A stretch of 64,000 nt of DNA from Sphagnum compactum. Its lineage: Eukaryota; Bryophyta; Sphagnopsida; Sphagnales. Positions 26,127 to 37,539 of this stretch are shown one piece after another; position 1 is the first letter of the stretch, and each line of letters opens with the position of its first letter. The notes under the pieces are model-generated. The model ran no database searches and had not been told where the DNA came from. It saw only the letters and a program-made list of their open reading frames with translations. The DNA lies in the NCBI GenBank assembly GCA_965153455.1, contig OZ234496.1, positions 10,625,863-10,689,862 of the forward strand, given 5' to 3'. Position numbers and translations under genes: made by a program.

Positions 26127-26235
26127 GAGGGTTCCGTGTTCAGGGTTTAGGATTTAAGGTTGAGGGTTCAGGGGTTTAGGTTTAAGGGCTTAGGTTTAGG
26201 TTTAGGGTTCAGGGTTTAAGGTTTAAATTTTAGAT
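26127..26235 (+). repeat. Degenerate interstitial telomere-like repeats
   Basis: About fourteen heptamer-like units related to TTTAGGG (GGGTTCA, GGGTTTA, AGGTTTA and similar) run for about 110 bp upstream of the methyltransferase gene, in its probable promoter side. They could be an old double-strand-break repair scar. Confidence 0.75.
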
Positions 26236-26239
26236 TTTA

Positions 26240-27985
26240 GAAGGAAGAAAAAGGCAAAATCAAATGATCCGATGGCATTCTATTGTTGCACGTGTCATCA
26301 TTGGCCCTTTTTTTCCCCTTGACCTCTTTTACTTTGACACCATTTTGGTTCTTTAAACTCATTCATTCTAATTCTTCTTTTTATGTTTGTGAGAGATTAT
26401 GAGCTCCATCAAAATCTTTGAGCTTTTTCCAAATCATCAAAGTGGACTTTCAATCATGTGCCTTATATATGTCATGGAATGGTCCTAGTGTATGGGTTTA
26501 GACCATTTGTGTGATTCTTTTCATCCATGAGATTTCAGCAATGCTTTTTTCCCTTAATCTTTTTTTACTTTGTTTTTCACATTACACTAGAGCTTACCTA
26601 TGGTTGCATCACTTTTGAAGTGGCTCGTCTCTTGGCATGTCCCAATCCTTTCATGGGGTTCATCCAATTATCGAATGAGAACTTGCAATATACCACCTCA
26701 TCAATTGCATCAATTCAATTCCAAGAGTTGTATCTAAACCCTTGGTTACCCCCTCCCATCCCAAACTTCCTCCCACCATTCAAAAAGGAATTTGGAATTG
26801 CTATCAAAACAAAATGTGAATAATTGTTTTATGACATTCAATGGACTATCAACCTCTATCCTATGTGGGAAATTTTATAATTTAGATGATTGAGTTGTAA
26901 GTGATAATTGGGTTGATTGCATTTGGTATTCTTATGTCTCATGTTGCTCATTGATTCAAATTATGAAATTAATGACTTGTGATGGCTATGTTATTAATTT
27001 TAAAGTTTTGTTTTTGGTGGCCATGCATTTGAATGTGTGGGTCTATTTGGGAAGACCTTGAATAATCAAAGGGTCCTTATTGTTGCTTCCTTTTTCCTTG
27101 GCTGCCCATTTGCCTGTTCAAGATGTATCTAGAGATGGCCAAACGCATATTGGTGCTGCCCATTCTAGACTTTGGAACCTATTGTGCACCATATTGTTTG
27201 CAATAAAGACCTTTTGTTTATTTGATGTTTTTCATTTATGTGTCTTAGGGGATGACTTATAATTATGGATGTGTTTTTATGATTCTGAGTTTTGAAGATT
27301 ATGAAAGTGTTGTTTAGGTAGGGAAAATGGTTTTTTTTTGGGGAAAGACTAGATGTCACTATTGTTAAAGCCACCTGGTGAAATCTTGAATGTTTGAACT
27401 TTAAAAAAACAGGAACAAAAAGTTAACATTTCAAATTTGCAACATTAACTAACAAATAATCACAATGGATAATGAAAAATAACTAAAATTGCAATAAAAC
27501 ATTCAAAATTTTCTAACATGTAAACGTCAAACAAATACAACTTCACAAGCAAAATACAAAGACAAACATTTGAAAATGAATAAATCCAGAACATTTAGAA
27601 TGATATATGTTTGTTTCAAAATAGAATTGAAAAATCATTACACAAAAAGATATAAGACATACTTCTATTTTCTCACAGAATACCTTTGAAGGGGTCAAAA
27701 AATGATGGAACACCCAAAAAATCAAGGATATCTCAAGAATCTTTCTAATTAATAATAAATCTTATTTTAAATAATATTTATATGACGTCAATTTAACCAA
27801 CTAATTTTTTGGTTTTTAAAATATACATTTTGAAAACCAATGATATTTGTTCGATAATATTAAACCAATATAGACATTTGGTAGTGATTTCTAGTAATAG
27901 TTTATGATAATGGTTTCTAATAATAGATTTCCAATAACACTTCAGTAATGATTTCTGGTAGTGATTTCCGATATCGATTTTTACT
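26240..27985. other. Intergenic DNA, no gene seen
   Basis: It contains the single relative of the 10.6-kb repeat family at 26263-26303 and short frames without motifs. From 27840 to 27985 a loose repeat of GGTAGTGATTTC and TTTCTAATAATAG leads up to the CACTA-like element. Confidence 0.5.
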
Positions 27986-28397
27986 ACCACTACTAGGAAA
28001 TGTGTCCTAGTTCACTATGGGTTTCACTAGATTTTTTAGTGAATTTCAACAATTTCACTAGGTGAAATTGTTTAACCCCCTAGTGAACGGGGACCAGTTG
28101 CTACGGACAATGACTTGTTTCACTAATAACTAGTGAAATAAGGTTATTCTCAAGTGAAATACAAATTTATCAAACCATTCACTTGCTAGTTAATTAACTA
28201 ACCAGTATGGAAATTAATTAAATTTTAATTATTTAATATATAATATTATTGATAATTTCATGATTTTTAAAGCCTATTATTTATTGACACGTGTCACTAC
28301 TTGATAGGTAAGTAGGCCACGTAATCAACCTAGGCACTTAACCTAAGAATTCGATACGAGAATATTCGGTCAACATCCATGTTGACCACACACAACA

Positions 28398-28464
28398 CCA
28401 CCCATGAGGTTTGATCCCTTGACCTTTGGAATGGGGGCAAACACCTTTACCATCAAACCACCCC
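28398..28464 (-). other. tRNA-derived (SINE-head-like) segment
   Basis: On the minus strand the segment begins GGGGTGGTTTGATGG, an A-box-like sequence. About 45 bases on it has GATCAAACC, which fits the B-box pattern GWTCRANNC. It could be the head of a tRNA-derived SINE or a tRNA pseudogene. It cannot fold as a good tRNA by eye. Confidence 0.35.
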
Positions 28465-28564
28465 ACTTGTTGTGATAATATGTTACATTACATTTTATTT
28501 ATCAAATACTTCATTTTGAACATTACAAAAATATAAACTTTGAAAATTGGCAATCCTAATCAAT

Positions 28565-29530
28565 TATAATATATGGCTATTGGTTGTTTTTTTATTAGTG
28601 TTATTGGTGCTTATTAATGGCTATTGGTACCTATTCTATTTGTGGTTATTAATGTTTTTTAGTGGTTATTCTATTAATAGTTATTGGTGGTTATTCTATT
28701 AATGGCCATTAGTAGTTATTCTATTGGTGACTATTCTATTAATGACTACTAGTGGCTATTCTATTAATGGCTACTGGTGGTTATTCTATTAATAGCTATT
28801 CATGATTAATGTATTAATGGCTATTGGTGGTTGTTCTATTAATGGCTATTAGTGGCTATTTTATTAATGGCTATTCATGATTAATTTATTGATGGATATT
28901 GGTGCCTACTCTATTAATGGTTATTGGTGGCTAATATATTAATGGTTATTTATGATTAATCTATTAATGGCTATTGGTGGCTAATATATTAATGGCTATT
29001 AGTGGCTATTTTATTAATGGCTACTGGTGGTTATTCTATTAATGGCTATTGTGGCTATTCTATTAATAGCTATTTGTGATTAATGTATTAATGGTTATTG
29101 TGATTAATGTATTAATGGCTATTGTGGTTATTTGATTAATGGCTATTCATGATTAATCTATTAATGGCTATTGGTGGCTATTCTATTAATGGTTATTCGT
29201 GATTAATCTATTAATGGCTATTGGTGGCTATTCTATTAATGGTTATTCGTGATTAATCTATTAATTGCTATTGGTGGCTATTCTATTAATGGCTATTGGT
29301 GGCTATTCTATTAATGGCTATTGGTGGCTATTCTATTAATGGCTATTGGTGGCTATTCTATTAATGGCTATTGGTGGCTATTCTATTAATGGCTATTGGT
29401 GGCTATTCTATTAATGGCTATTGGTGGCTATTCTATTAATGGCTATTAGTGGCTATTTTATTAATGACTATTGGTGGTTATTTTATTGGTGGTTACTGAC
29501 GGTTATTTTATTATGGTTATTAATGGTTAT
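28565..29530. repeat. 25-bp minisatellite array, about 950 bp
   Basis: The unit is CTATTAATGG, then CTATTGGTGG, then CTATT. From about 29278 to 29440 the copies are nearly perfect. Toward both edges, units are interrupted and mixed with TCATGATTAAT variants, so turnover has been most recent in the downstream core. Units themselves look built from CTATT-led ten-base pieces. Confidence 0.9.
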
Positions 29531-30276
29531 TGTATTATAAATTATTGTTGGTTATTATATGTTATATTACAACTATTGGTGATTATTGTATTATAAATTA
29601 TTATTTGATATTCTACGTTATAATATCATAGGCTATTGGTAGTTATTATATTGTAGGGTATTTAAAATTATTTTTCATAGGTTATTATTTTCTATTTTAA
29701 GTTATTTTTACCTTAGGCCATTATATTATGTTTTAGATTATTTTAAAGTTATTATGTTTAGGATAAAATCATTTATAATAACATTAAGTATAATGACCTT
29801 GAATAATTTAAAGTATAACTTGAAATAACATACATTAATTTAAAATAAATAACCTAAGGTATAGCCTAAAGTTAGTTGAATAATTTAATTTTAAATAATT
29901 TAAAAGCTTATAATAAACTAGTTAAGATACTTTAAGGTAAAATAACATATAATAATTTAGGGTACAATAATATATAATAGCCTATAATAACATAAAATAT
30001 AAGTTAGAATAACTAAAGTAGCTTAAAATAATATAAAGTATATCATAAAGTAACATAGATAGAATATTTTTAAAAACATAGAAATAAACCTATTTGCTAT
30101 AGTAAATTGTAATAGTGAATTATGTTAACTAGAAATTAAACATGATGTCTACATAGTGATATTATAATGAAATAACTTTCACTAGGTGAAATCAGTAAAA
30201 TGCAATGAAGTTATTTCACTTTTAAGTTCCCATAGTGATTTAAGCTAGTAAACTACACCCCATTTTGGTAGTAGTG

Positions 30277-32714
30277 CTAAGAGTTTGTATTTAGTAACAC
30301 TAGAAAATTAAAAATGTTGATTGTAAATTAAGCAACTTGAAACCAAAATGGAAATTACATCACACACTTCCAAGGCCATGATTTGGCAATAGTAGTTGTG
30401 TGAAATCAAAATTTTCATAGGTTTATATTGTTTAAATACAAATGACATTATTATTTATATACAAATGTTGTGCATATGAAATTCATGTTTAGACACTACA
30501 AATAGACATACAACATATGTGTTTAGAAAGTGCACACAACATCCATATTTAAAGTTTAGACAATATGGATATATGTACAACATTTGTGTCTAAATAATAC
30601 GAATTTATGGAAAACATATATTATTGCCAAATTGCGGCCCAAGAAGTTTGTGATGTAAGTCCAAAACCTAAAATCACACATGCTTGCATGCAAACATTAG
30701 GCTAATGGTTCAAATGATGACCATTGAAATAGTTCAAGCAAAACTTGTGTTAAGTGTCATAACATCTATATTACACATCTAACCAAAATTTTAAAATTGA
30801 ATTGTACATGGCAATAGAATTTTAAACCATGCTTTAAAAAGAAAAAGAAAAACCAAAATTTCATTCAAGCTCCCAATAATGAAATCTCCCTACCGAGTCT
30901 AGAACACAAACACAATATCAACTTTTCCATTGATTGAGGAAGTCATCAAGGGACTCCCCTTTTGTTACATAATCTACCCTTGCATCATCTAGCCAATTTT
31001 TCAAGATCACGGTTAAATTGTATAGGTTTCCAACTTCCAACCTATAGTTAAACTTCCATAGGTACAATAATAGTAAAATGAGCAACATCAAGTGTAACCA
31101 ATGTTTGGTTATTAATATTTTACTATAAAAAATTATACTAATTTGTTACAAGTTTTTATATGAATTTTTTAAAATATAATATGGAAACATGTGATAATTT
31201 GGATTAAATCTAATGAATATAAACTACTTAAAACATGCATATAACATAATAACCTATGCTTTCACTATATTTTCATTTAAAATAAACTTGAAATACTTTC
31301 AAAATGACATAATCATGTACAATAATTATCCACACCTTTACACAATAATAAGATATTTCATGACCAAATAAATGAATATTTTTAGCCATTATAAAAATCA
31401 TGGATTTCATATCCATCACCTTATGTAATCAATTGTTATTTGTCACATCAACTTGGCGAACACTCCCACTACAGTTTTAAGCATTCAAAAGCAACTTGTT
31501 GTAACAAAGTCACATTGGCAAGGTTGATTCTTATTGTTTTGTTTGCACCCAACTTGTTAACATTGTAATTATGTTGGAGATGTGTATTGTTTCAATTTGT
31601 CAATTTGGGATACCAAAATTTTGATGTGCAACAAATGATACATTCAAAAACTTGTTTTCATTTATGTTCCACAAAGTCAAAGTCAATTCACATTCTTTGG
31701 GTTCCCCACATGAAGGTGGTGAAATTGCAAGTACATTTCAGTTTTTATAAACATTTGTGGCAAAATATTTTCATTCAATGGACCACTACCCCAAGAATTG
31801 AGCCTTCTAGATTCAAGACTATATATTTGAAAAACTAGCATCATTAGGATTGAAGAAATGAAGAAGTGGCATGAATGTCAAGTGTTGTCATACTTGCCAC
31901 CATGTCAAAGACCTTTGAACTTGAACCTTACAAAGTCATCACCATGTCAAGGCTTTTGAAGTGTGGGTTTAACATTAACTTTAGCATGTTATGAGCCCTC
32001 AAGGCATTATACATAACTTTGCAAATGATAAAAGGGAGCCAACAAAACCACACCTTCTCCCATCACATATATGTGCATAACTTGCAACTCATAATCAAAA
32101 ACCCTTTTTTATTAACACATGAAATTAACTTTAAATTGAAAAATCTCATTGTGCATGAACACACTTATAAAAAATGCAACATTTAAGGCATTAGAAAGTA
32201 AAATGTAACCTTTGATTTGATTGATGATACATTGTTTCACCATAGAATGCATAGTTGCAACAATGGCATTGCAAATTGCCTGCATATGCTTACATTTGGT
32301 ACATTTCCTTGTAACTCTTAGCTTTTTTTGCATTCCATAAAAAAAGGTTTTAATTTGGCATTTCAATATTATAGGGCATACTAAAACATGATTGCCTCAT
32401 AGTGACAATCTTTCCAAATTATTTTTTCCTTGGAAGGATTTGTATTTTTACATCGGTACATATGTACACATATGTAGACTCAATAAGTTTAACCTATATT
32501 TAACTTTTGACAAGGTTAATGACTTTCCAAAAATCATTGTTAAAACACAAATAACTATTGCACTTGGATTTCAAAATTCAATAGCCTTCTAGTGTTCAAT
32601 CCTTTACAAGTCACTTGGGGACTTCCATTCAAACTTGTTATGTAAAACATGTTATTATCTTCCAACATATTGACTTACATCATCACAAAAATACCATACA
32701 TGATTCATGATGAA
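30277..32714. other. AT-rich intergenic DNA, no gene seen
   Basis: Short frames such as those at 31587 and 32112 show no domain and no splice context. No clear repeat was noticed. Confidence 0.5.
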
Positions 32715-33158
32715 TCACATTACTTTACATGAAGATTGCTTAGATTTTTTCACCTTCAAAGATTTAGTTGGGGTTGAAGCGATATTAGGAGCTGGAGCTT
32801 CTTCTTGAATTGTTTCCTCTCTTCCACCATTTGAACCCACATTCTTCTTCGAGTCCTTTGATCCTTGTGATCGCATTTCCTTTTCAAAGGTAATCTTGCC
32901 TGCTTCTCCTTGAATGGTGATTTTACTAATAGATAGGCATTCCTCTGAATCCACTCTATTGGCACCAATCCCTTGAGGGTTGGTAGCACCCCCTTCTTTT
33001 ATTTCCACGAAAAATTCTTGATATGTCTCATGGGGACCGAGGTCAACAAAGTGAGTTTCTTGTGGTTTCAAAATTGCCATTGGATAGTAAGCTGCCATAT
33101 TCTTCTTTGACAACTTTATAGTTGTTGTGGTGTTGTTGTAAAACTCAGTTGTTACCAT
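32715..33158 (-). CDS. Small 147-residue protein, beta-rich plant domain of unknown function
   Basis: This ORF is uninterrupted from ATG at 33158 (context AACATGG, favourable) to the stop at 32715. Residues about 3-95 read like a compact beta domain: N-T-T-T-T-I-K-L, then YYPMAILKPQETHFVDLGP, then TYQEFFVEI, then CLSISKITIQGEAG. The pattern recalls small plant domains such as DUF7748. That match is from memory and unverified. The remainder is Glu/Lys/Ser-rich and ends in a basic tail. An AG acceptor at 33178-33177 lies 18 bases upstream and those bases are in frame. A possible preceding exon is listed separately. If that exon is real, the ATG here would be internal. No transit peptide or membrane segment is visible. 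Confidence 0.55.
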   Translation of the reverse strand: MVTTEFYNNTTTTIKLSKKNMAAYYPMAILKPQETHFVDLGPHETYQEFFVEIKEGGATNPQGIGANRVDSEECLSISKITIQGEAGKITFEKEMRSQGSKDSKKNVGSNGGREETIQEEAPAPNIASTPTKSLKVKKSKQSSCKVM

Positions 33159-33176
33159 GTTGATCCTTTTCTTGAT

Positions 33177-34324
33177 CTATACACCCAAGCCAAACAATAA
33201 AAAAATAAACATCACAAGTAATTTCCAAGCCAAATTCTTAGTCCATTTGGTCAATATTCAATGTAATCATAATTATGTTAACCCCAATTAGTCAAAAACA
33301 AAGAATGTGCAATCTTTTAACTATGAGTTAAATTTTACTGATATTCTTTAAAAAAATGATACATGGAGTTGACCAACTTCTAATACAATTATATTGTCCA
33401 TATCCCAAATTATTCAACTAACTAAATTCATGTTAATACAATGTAAGTCATATCCAAACATTTTTTTAAATACCTTTTTAACCAAGATAATCAATTAAAC
33501 ATTTTACGGGCCATTTTCATTCAAGTAAATATGTCAATATATTTTTGAAATTTTTCTTATAATGTTTTCCCCTAAAGATAATAAATCTTATGTCAAAAAT
33601 GGACTTCATTTTAATTTACAAATATAGTCTTTTTGACAAGCATTTCAAGGTGAAAGAAATAGAGATTATATTTGACCAATATATATTGGTTGAAGGAAAT
33701 AGAAATTTTAAGGTTCATGTCCACAATATTAAAGTTCATTAGGAAACAAGAAACAACCACTACTAGATGTACACACCTTCCTTATGTATTTGGTTCATTC
33801 TACCTAACCACATGTATGTAAAGCATTATGCAAATTTTCTCCAAAGCAACTCGTTTCCAAATAATCTCAAATAGAAAATCTCCCCAAAATTTGTGTGAAA
33901 ATGATTATCAAGACGCAATTTGAATCAAATTTCAAAAATAAGAAATTGTTAGGGCTCTTCAAAGCTAGCTCACAATTTTTTTAGCTTAAGTCCCCTGGCA
34001 CAACACAAGAACATAACCATAACCTACTTTTAAGTCCCCTGGCACAACACACGAACATAACCATAACCCACCACATTGTGAGACACACAACAATCTCAGT
34101 TAGCCTTGGACATCACACCTTGTGGCTAAGAAGAAGAAGAAGAAGAAAAAAAACAAAAATTGAATCAACCTCAGCATATGTAAGCTGCAATATACATATA
34201 TATGCTACAACAAGGTTAAGAGGAGAGGAGACATAGGCTCTCTCAAGTAACAATAGAGGCATTCAAGCTCTTGTATGCTATAATGGAAAGCGGGATCTGG
34301 AGTGAAGGGGAGAAATGATTATAC
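33177..34324 (-). other. Probable intron of the small gene
   Basis: It is AT-rich and bounded on the minus strand by GT at 34324 and AG at 33177. It contains a GAAGAAGAAG run near 34132 on the plus strand and a 32-base direct repeat starting AAGTCCCCTGGCACAACAC at 33986 and 34032. No coding content was seen. Confidence 0.4.
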
Positions 34325-34498
34325 CAGGAGGCGGAACTCTTCCTTGATCTCAATGGTCTTCTGAATGTCCAAGCTTGAAGCTAGAGAAGCTACAAGATGA
34401 TCATCCGTAGGTCGATCGCAGGAGCTGCATATCACGCCAGAATAATTATAGATAGTGTGACCACAGTGACCCAATTGTTGAGCTTGCGAAAATAACTT
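34325..34498 (-). CDS. Candidate exon with Cys-rich motif, upstream of the 32.7-kb ORF
   Basis: On the minus strand an acceptor (CTATGTAG) precedes 58 open codons that end at a GT at 34324. The text includes HCGHTIYNYSGVICSSCDRP and then DDHLVASLASSLDIQKTIEI, with CGH and CSSC resembling a zinc-binding pair. GC is well above the surroundings. Joining to 33176 keeps frame (phase 0), giving a spliced product with the small beta protein. Alternatively the frame simply runs on through Val to TAA, making this the last exon of another gene. The upstream side is occupied by a foldback element, so any first exon must lie further away or be lost. I do not recognise the family. Confidence 0.4.
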
Positions 34499-34554
34499 CT
34501 ACATAGGTCTACTGCTGCCTGCTGTGGGTGTTAGTAGAAATGACGCCTGACTAT

Positions 34555-34945
34555 TAGTATGCTTGAAGTCTTACAATTGCCTGCAGACCCCAACATTATA
34601 TGTGCATATAGTTGCTATTGCAGGCAGAGTACAAAAGTATTGTTTGCTTCTTCTTTTTTCCTTGTTTGCCCTTGGCTTGATCTATCTTTTTCCCCCAAAA
34701 AGATGAATGATGCCCAGAGACACTTTGGACCCATGTTATGCACGTTTTGGAACCTGCATAACATGACCCAAAATGTGTATGGACAGCGTCAAGAATTGTG
34801 GGGGCAGCACTAGACACATCTTGGATGGACAAAAGGCAAGTCAAGGAAAAAAGAAGAGGTAGGCAATACTCTTGTACTGCCTGCAACGACAATTATGTGC
34901 ACATATAATGTAGGGCCCACCTACTACCACTACTCAAGCTTGACT
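34555..34945. mobile_element. Palindromic foldback element of about 390 bp
   Basis: The two halves are near reverse complements around a centre near 34754. CATGTTATGCA at 34733 pairs with TGCATAACATG at 34755. Further out ACACTTTGG pairs with CCAAAATGTGT, CTTCTTCTTTTTTCCTTG pairs with CAAGGAAAAAAGAAGAGG, TGCAGGCAGAGTACAAAAG pairs with CTCTTGTACTGCCTGCA, and ATTATATGTGCATATA pairs with TATGTGCACATATAAT. No protein is likely, because the long frames on both strands result from the symmetry. It is a MITE or a hairpin-RNA locus. Confidence 0.78.
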
Positions 34946-34996
34946 TCACATAACTTGTAACCTCAATATTGATTGAACATGGAAGCAACTTTCAAA

Positions 34997-35250
34997 ACCC
35001 ATTTGTGCTTTGAAAAAAAATCTCACACCCACTGGCAACTTCCAGATCCATTAGTGCTTTGAAAAAATAAATCTCACACCCACTAGCAACTTCCAGACCC
35101 ATTAGTGCTTTGAAAAAAAATATCTCACACCCACTAGCAACTTCCAGATCCATTCGTGCTTTGAAAAACAAAATCTGGCACCCACTAGCAACTTCCAGAT
35201 CCATTCATGCTTTGAAAAAAAAATCTCACACCCACTAACTAGCAAGTTCC
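34997..35250. repeat. Minisatellite, five copies of a 49-51 bp unit
   Basis: Copies start ATCCAT or ACCCAT at 34997, 35046, 35097, 35148 and 35199. Each holds GTGCTTTGAAAAA, then TCTCACACCCACTAGC and AACTTCCAG. Because 51 is divisible by three, the minus strand shows a chance frame with a 17-residue repeat (MDLEVASGCEI). I do not regard that as a gene. Confidence 0.9.
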
Positions 35251-36396
35251 ATATCTAGATTCCACTTGTGATTTAAATTTTTAAAACATATACAGCCCCA
35301 AAATTGGGAGTATGGTTCTGTGCATTCATTGGGAGAGATTGTAGTCAGTTGGCATAACCGAGTGGCAGTATTTACCGATTCTAGCAGAAATCAAAATGGG
35401 TTTCCCACGATCAAGAATTATTTACGGAAAAAGAAAGATGCGTGTTGACATTGCTTTCAATGACTTTGATTTTGATTGCCACTAGGTCCTTGTGTGGGGT
35501 CCCTTGTTTTGGTAATGGCCTCCCCCCGACACCCCCCAGCATCATCAGGCATAATAAATCTCCATGACTTTTTATTTGTTTATGTTTTTTGTCATACCCA
35601 GTGGGTACCCATCAGGCAAGCACCCTGTGAAAATGGAAAGTTTGCATGACTTTGTGGAGAAATTATTACACTTCATAATGTGGCCACAACTTAGTTCATG
35701 GGTGTGCTCATAACTTTTATTTATTCATTTAATTAAAGCAGCCATATTGATTGACTCATCAGCAATTTTTTTGGAACATTGGGCATGCCCTCAATAGAAG
35801 CACCTCTTTGGACCCCAGTTGCAAAATAGAAACAAATTTGCACCCCTGGATTTAACCTTTTTAGTTTATATACAGGGTAGTTGAACTTTGGAAAAACTAT
35901 ATGAAATAAAACCCAGGTGCTATTGGGAACGTCTTGGGGGGAACGACTCCGGGAACACATTGGGAACTTGATGGGAACAAGAGAAATAAAACCCAAAAAA
36001 ACCCTGTTCCCCAGCCCTCCCCCCCCCCCCCCTCAAAAAGAAAAAAACTGGACCGTTCATGAGTGCATGTTGAGGCTTCCCATTGGCTGCATGAAATTTC
36101 TATTCCAAAGCTGATGGTCACCATTTTTGGCCTGGACTAATGGCATATGCAGAAATTTGGGGACATAGTCAATTTTTCATGATGCTGATGATTTTATTTA
36201 TTTATTGCCTTAGCTTAAGGTGGCGAGACATTCCCTAATTAAATACCAGCTCTGCACGGGGGTAAGCACTGTTGGCCAACAAATGTGCCAAACAGAACTG
36301 GGGGGAGGGGGTTGTTTAGAATCTGCCCTTTCGGTGGAACCCTTGATTGTCAAACTGAAAAGAGACTTCAGCAGAATTAAAGAACTTTCCCTGCAG
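35251..36396. other. Intergenic DNA, no gene seen
   Basis: A short plus-strand frame at 35397-35486 and G/C-rich patches around 35930-36060, including a run of 14 C near 36019, stand out from the AT background. No domain was recognised. Confidence 0.45.
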
Positions 36397-36498
36397 AAAA
36401 AACCGACAATATTGGTGGCCTGAAAAAACACACCTTGTTTTTTGGCATAAAAAACCGACAATATGGGTGGCTGGAAAAAACACACCTCGTTTTCTGGC
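36397..36498. repeat. Two tandem copies of a 52-bp unit
   Basis: AACCGACAAT followed by GGTGGC, GAAAAAACACACC and TCGTTTT or TTGTTTT recurs with a 52-base shift (CCGACAAT at 36403 and 36455). Confidence 0.85.
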
Positions 36499-36589
36499 TA
36501 CCGTCCATTTCGCAATTGGTGAACGTGTTGAATTATACCAACTAGTGGTACCCGTGACCTTCGGACACCCACAGATAAAAACAATATTG

Positions 36590-36645
36590 TGACTTAGCGC
36601 AGTGGTCCCGACCGACGTTGTGCGGGTATCAGAACCAGCCGTGTG
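36590..36645 (+). other. SINE-like RNA polymerase III promoter segment
   Basis: TTAGCGCAGTGGTC at 36594 is a textbook A-box, and 22 bases after it GGTATCAGAACC resembles a weakened B-box (GGTTCRANNCC). The arrangement fits the head of a tRNA-derived SINE. No poly-A or poly-T end or target duplication was located. Confidence 0.4.
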
Positions 36646-37539
36646 TACCCTCAGGTTATCAGTCCGGGTATTTACTCCCTTACCCGACGGGGGTGAGAAA
36701 ACCCAAAACCCCGTTTCTGACATTTTGAACCTTGGTTCCCGAAAGTTTTGGAAATTTCCGAAAACACGTTCCTCTATATAACCGCTGGTTCTTTCGGTAG
36801 TGGGGGGGGGAGGGGAAGGTTTTTATATCCACCTCTGGTGCGGTGGGAGAGGGATGCGATCCGACCGTCATTCCTTCCCTTCGGACGGCTGCGATGCTTT
36901 GTGGAGATCAGGTCCTGGTTTGTACACCTGGCCGGTGCGGAAATCGCAGAAACGTATGAACACGAAAAAGACAGACCAAGCCCTGTCACAGACAGACAAA
37001 CGTAGTGTTGGGCATCGCCCGCTGCTTCACCGGCCTCTCCCTCCCCCACCTCCCAAAACCCCCGTCACAGACAGACGGACTTACTGAATTAATATGTGTT
37101 GGCAATTTATTGTGTGGTAGGCCAGTAGGCCAAATGTGGAGTGGAGGGGAATTGTTGTTGGTAGTGTGCTTTCATAAAGGTCATAGTGGACTAATACTAG
37201 AAATCAAAGTCATCCCCATAGTGGATGGCACTCATAAACTTCAAAATAAATATTATACATAATTTTTACCAAAATACTTGTACAAATTGCATAGACAAGT
37301 ACAATACAAGAATGGATGAATGATTTTCGTCCATTTGGATGTCATTCAAATGTTCATCAATATCGTCCATCCAAGGATGAATTAATTCATTTATCATGGA
37401 TGAAATACATTCAACCAAAAGAGTTTTAGGGGAAAGTGATTGCAAACACATGCGATGTACATGGAAAATCAAAATAAAAAATCCAACAAACAAATAAAAG
37501 AAACCATTGTTTTGTTTTCCAACACTTACAGTCCATTAG
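36646..37539. other. G/C-richer unassigned DNA, possible promoter or LTR piece
   Basis: CTATATAA at 36773 is a strong TATA-like box, followed by a G-run and a G/C-rich segment to about 37090. From 37090 to 37540 the base composition returns to AT-rich. It may be the eroded left side of the CACTA element, whose transposase_21 region is missing. Confidence 0.35.

Larger units (their letters stand above)
27988..30276. mobile_element. Non-autonomous CACTA-like element, 2.3 kb, with internal minisatellite
   Basis: The left end starts CACTACTAGGAAATG and the reverse complement of the right end starts CACTACTACCAAAATG. Inside both ends lies CACTATGGG. Subterminal regions carry many copies of TTTCACTA and TAGTGAAAT in both orientations (for example 28022, 28056, 28117 and 28131 on the left; 30179 and 30216 on the right). 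These resemble the subterminal binding sites of En/Spm elements. There is no transposase ORF. The three flanking bases (TAC and CTA) do not match, so a target duplication is not demonstrated. The interior holds a tRNA-like segment and a 25-bp repeat array. Confidence 0.62.

Noticed and set aside
28565-29530. CRISPR-like array
   Set aside because: Units are contiguous 25-bp tandem repeats without unique spacers, and the genome is eukaryotic.
34596-34892. Overlapping ORFs of 84 and 98 codons on both strands
   Set aside because: They arise from the palindromic structure and have no splice or start context.
34992-35204. Minus-strand protein of 17-residue repeats
   Set aside because: It is a by-product of a 51-bp minisatellite whose unit length is divisible by three. 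Flanks are non-coding.
35397-35486. 29-codon plus-strand ORF with MGFPRSRIIYGKRKM
   Set aside because: It is too short and isolated, with no homologous text or splice context on either side.
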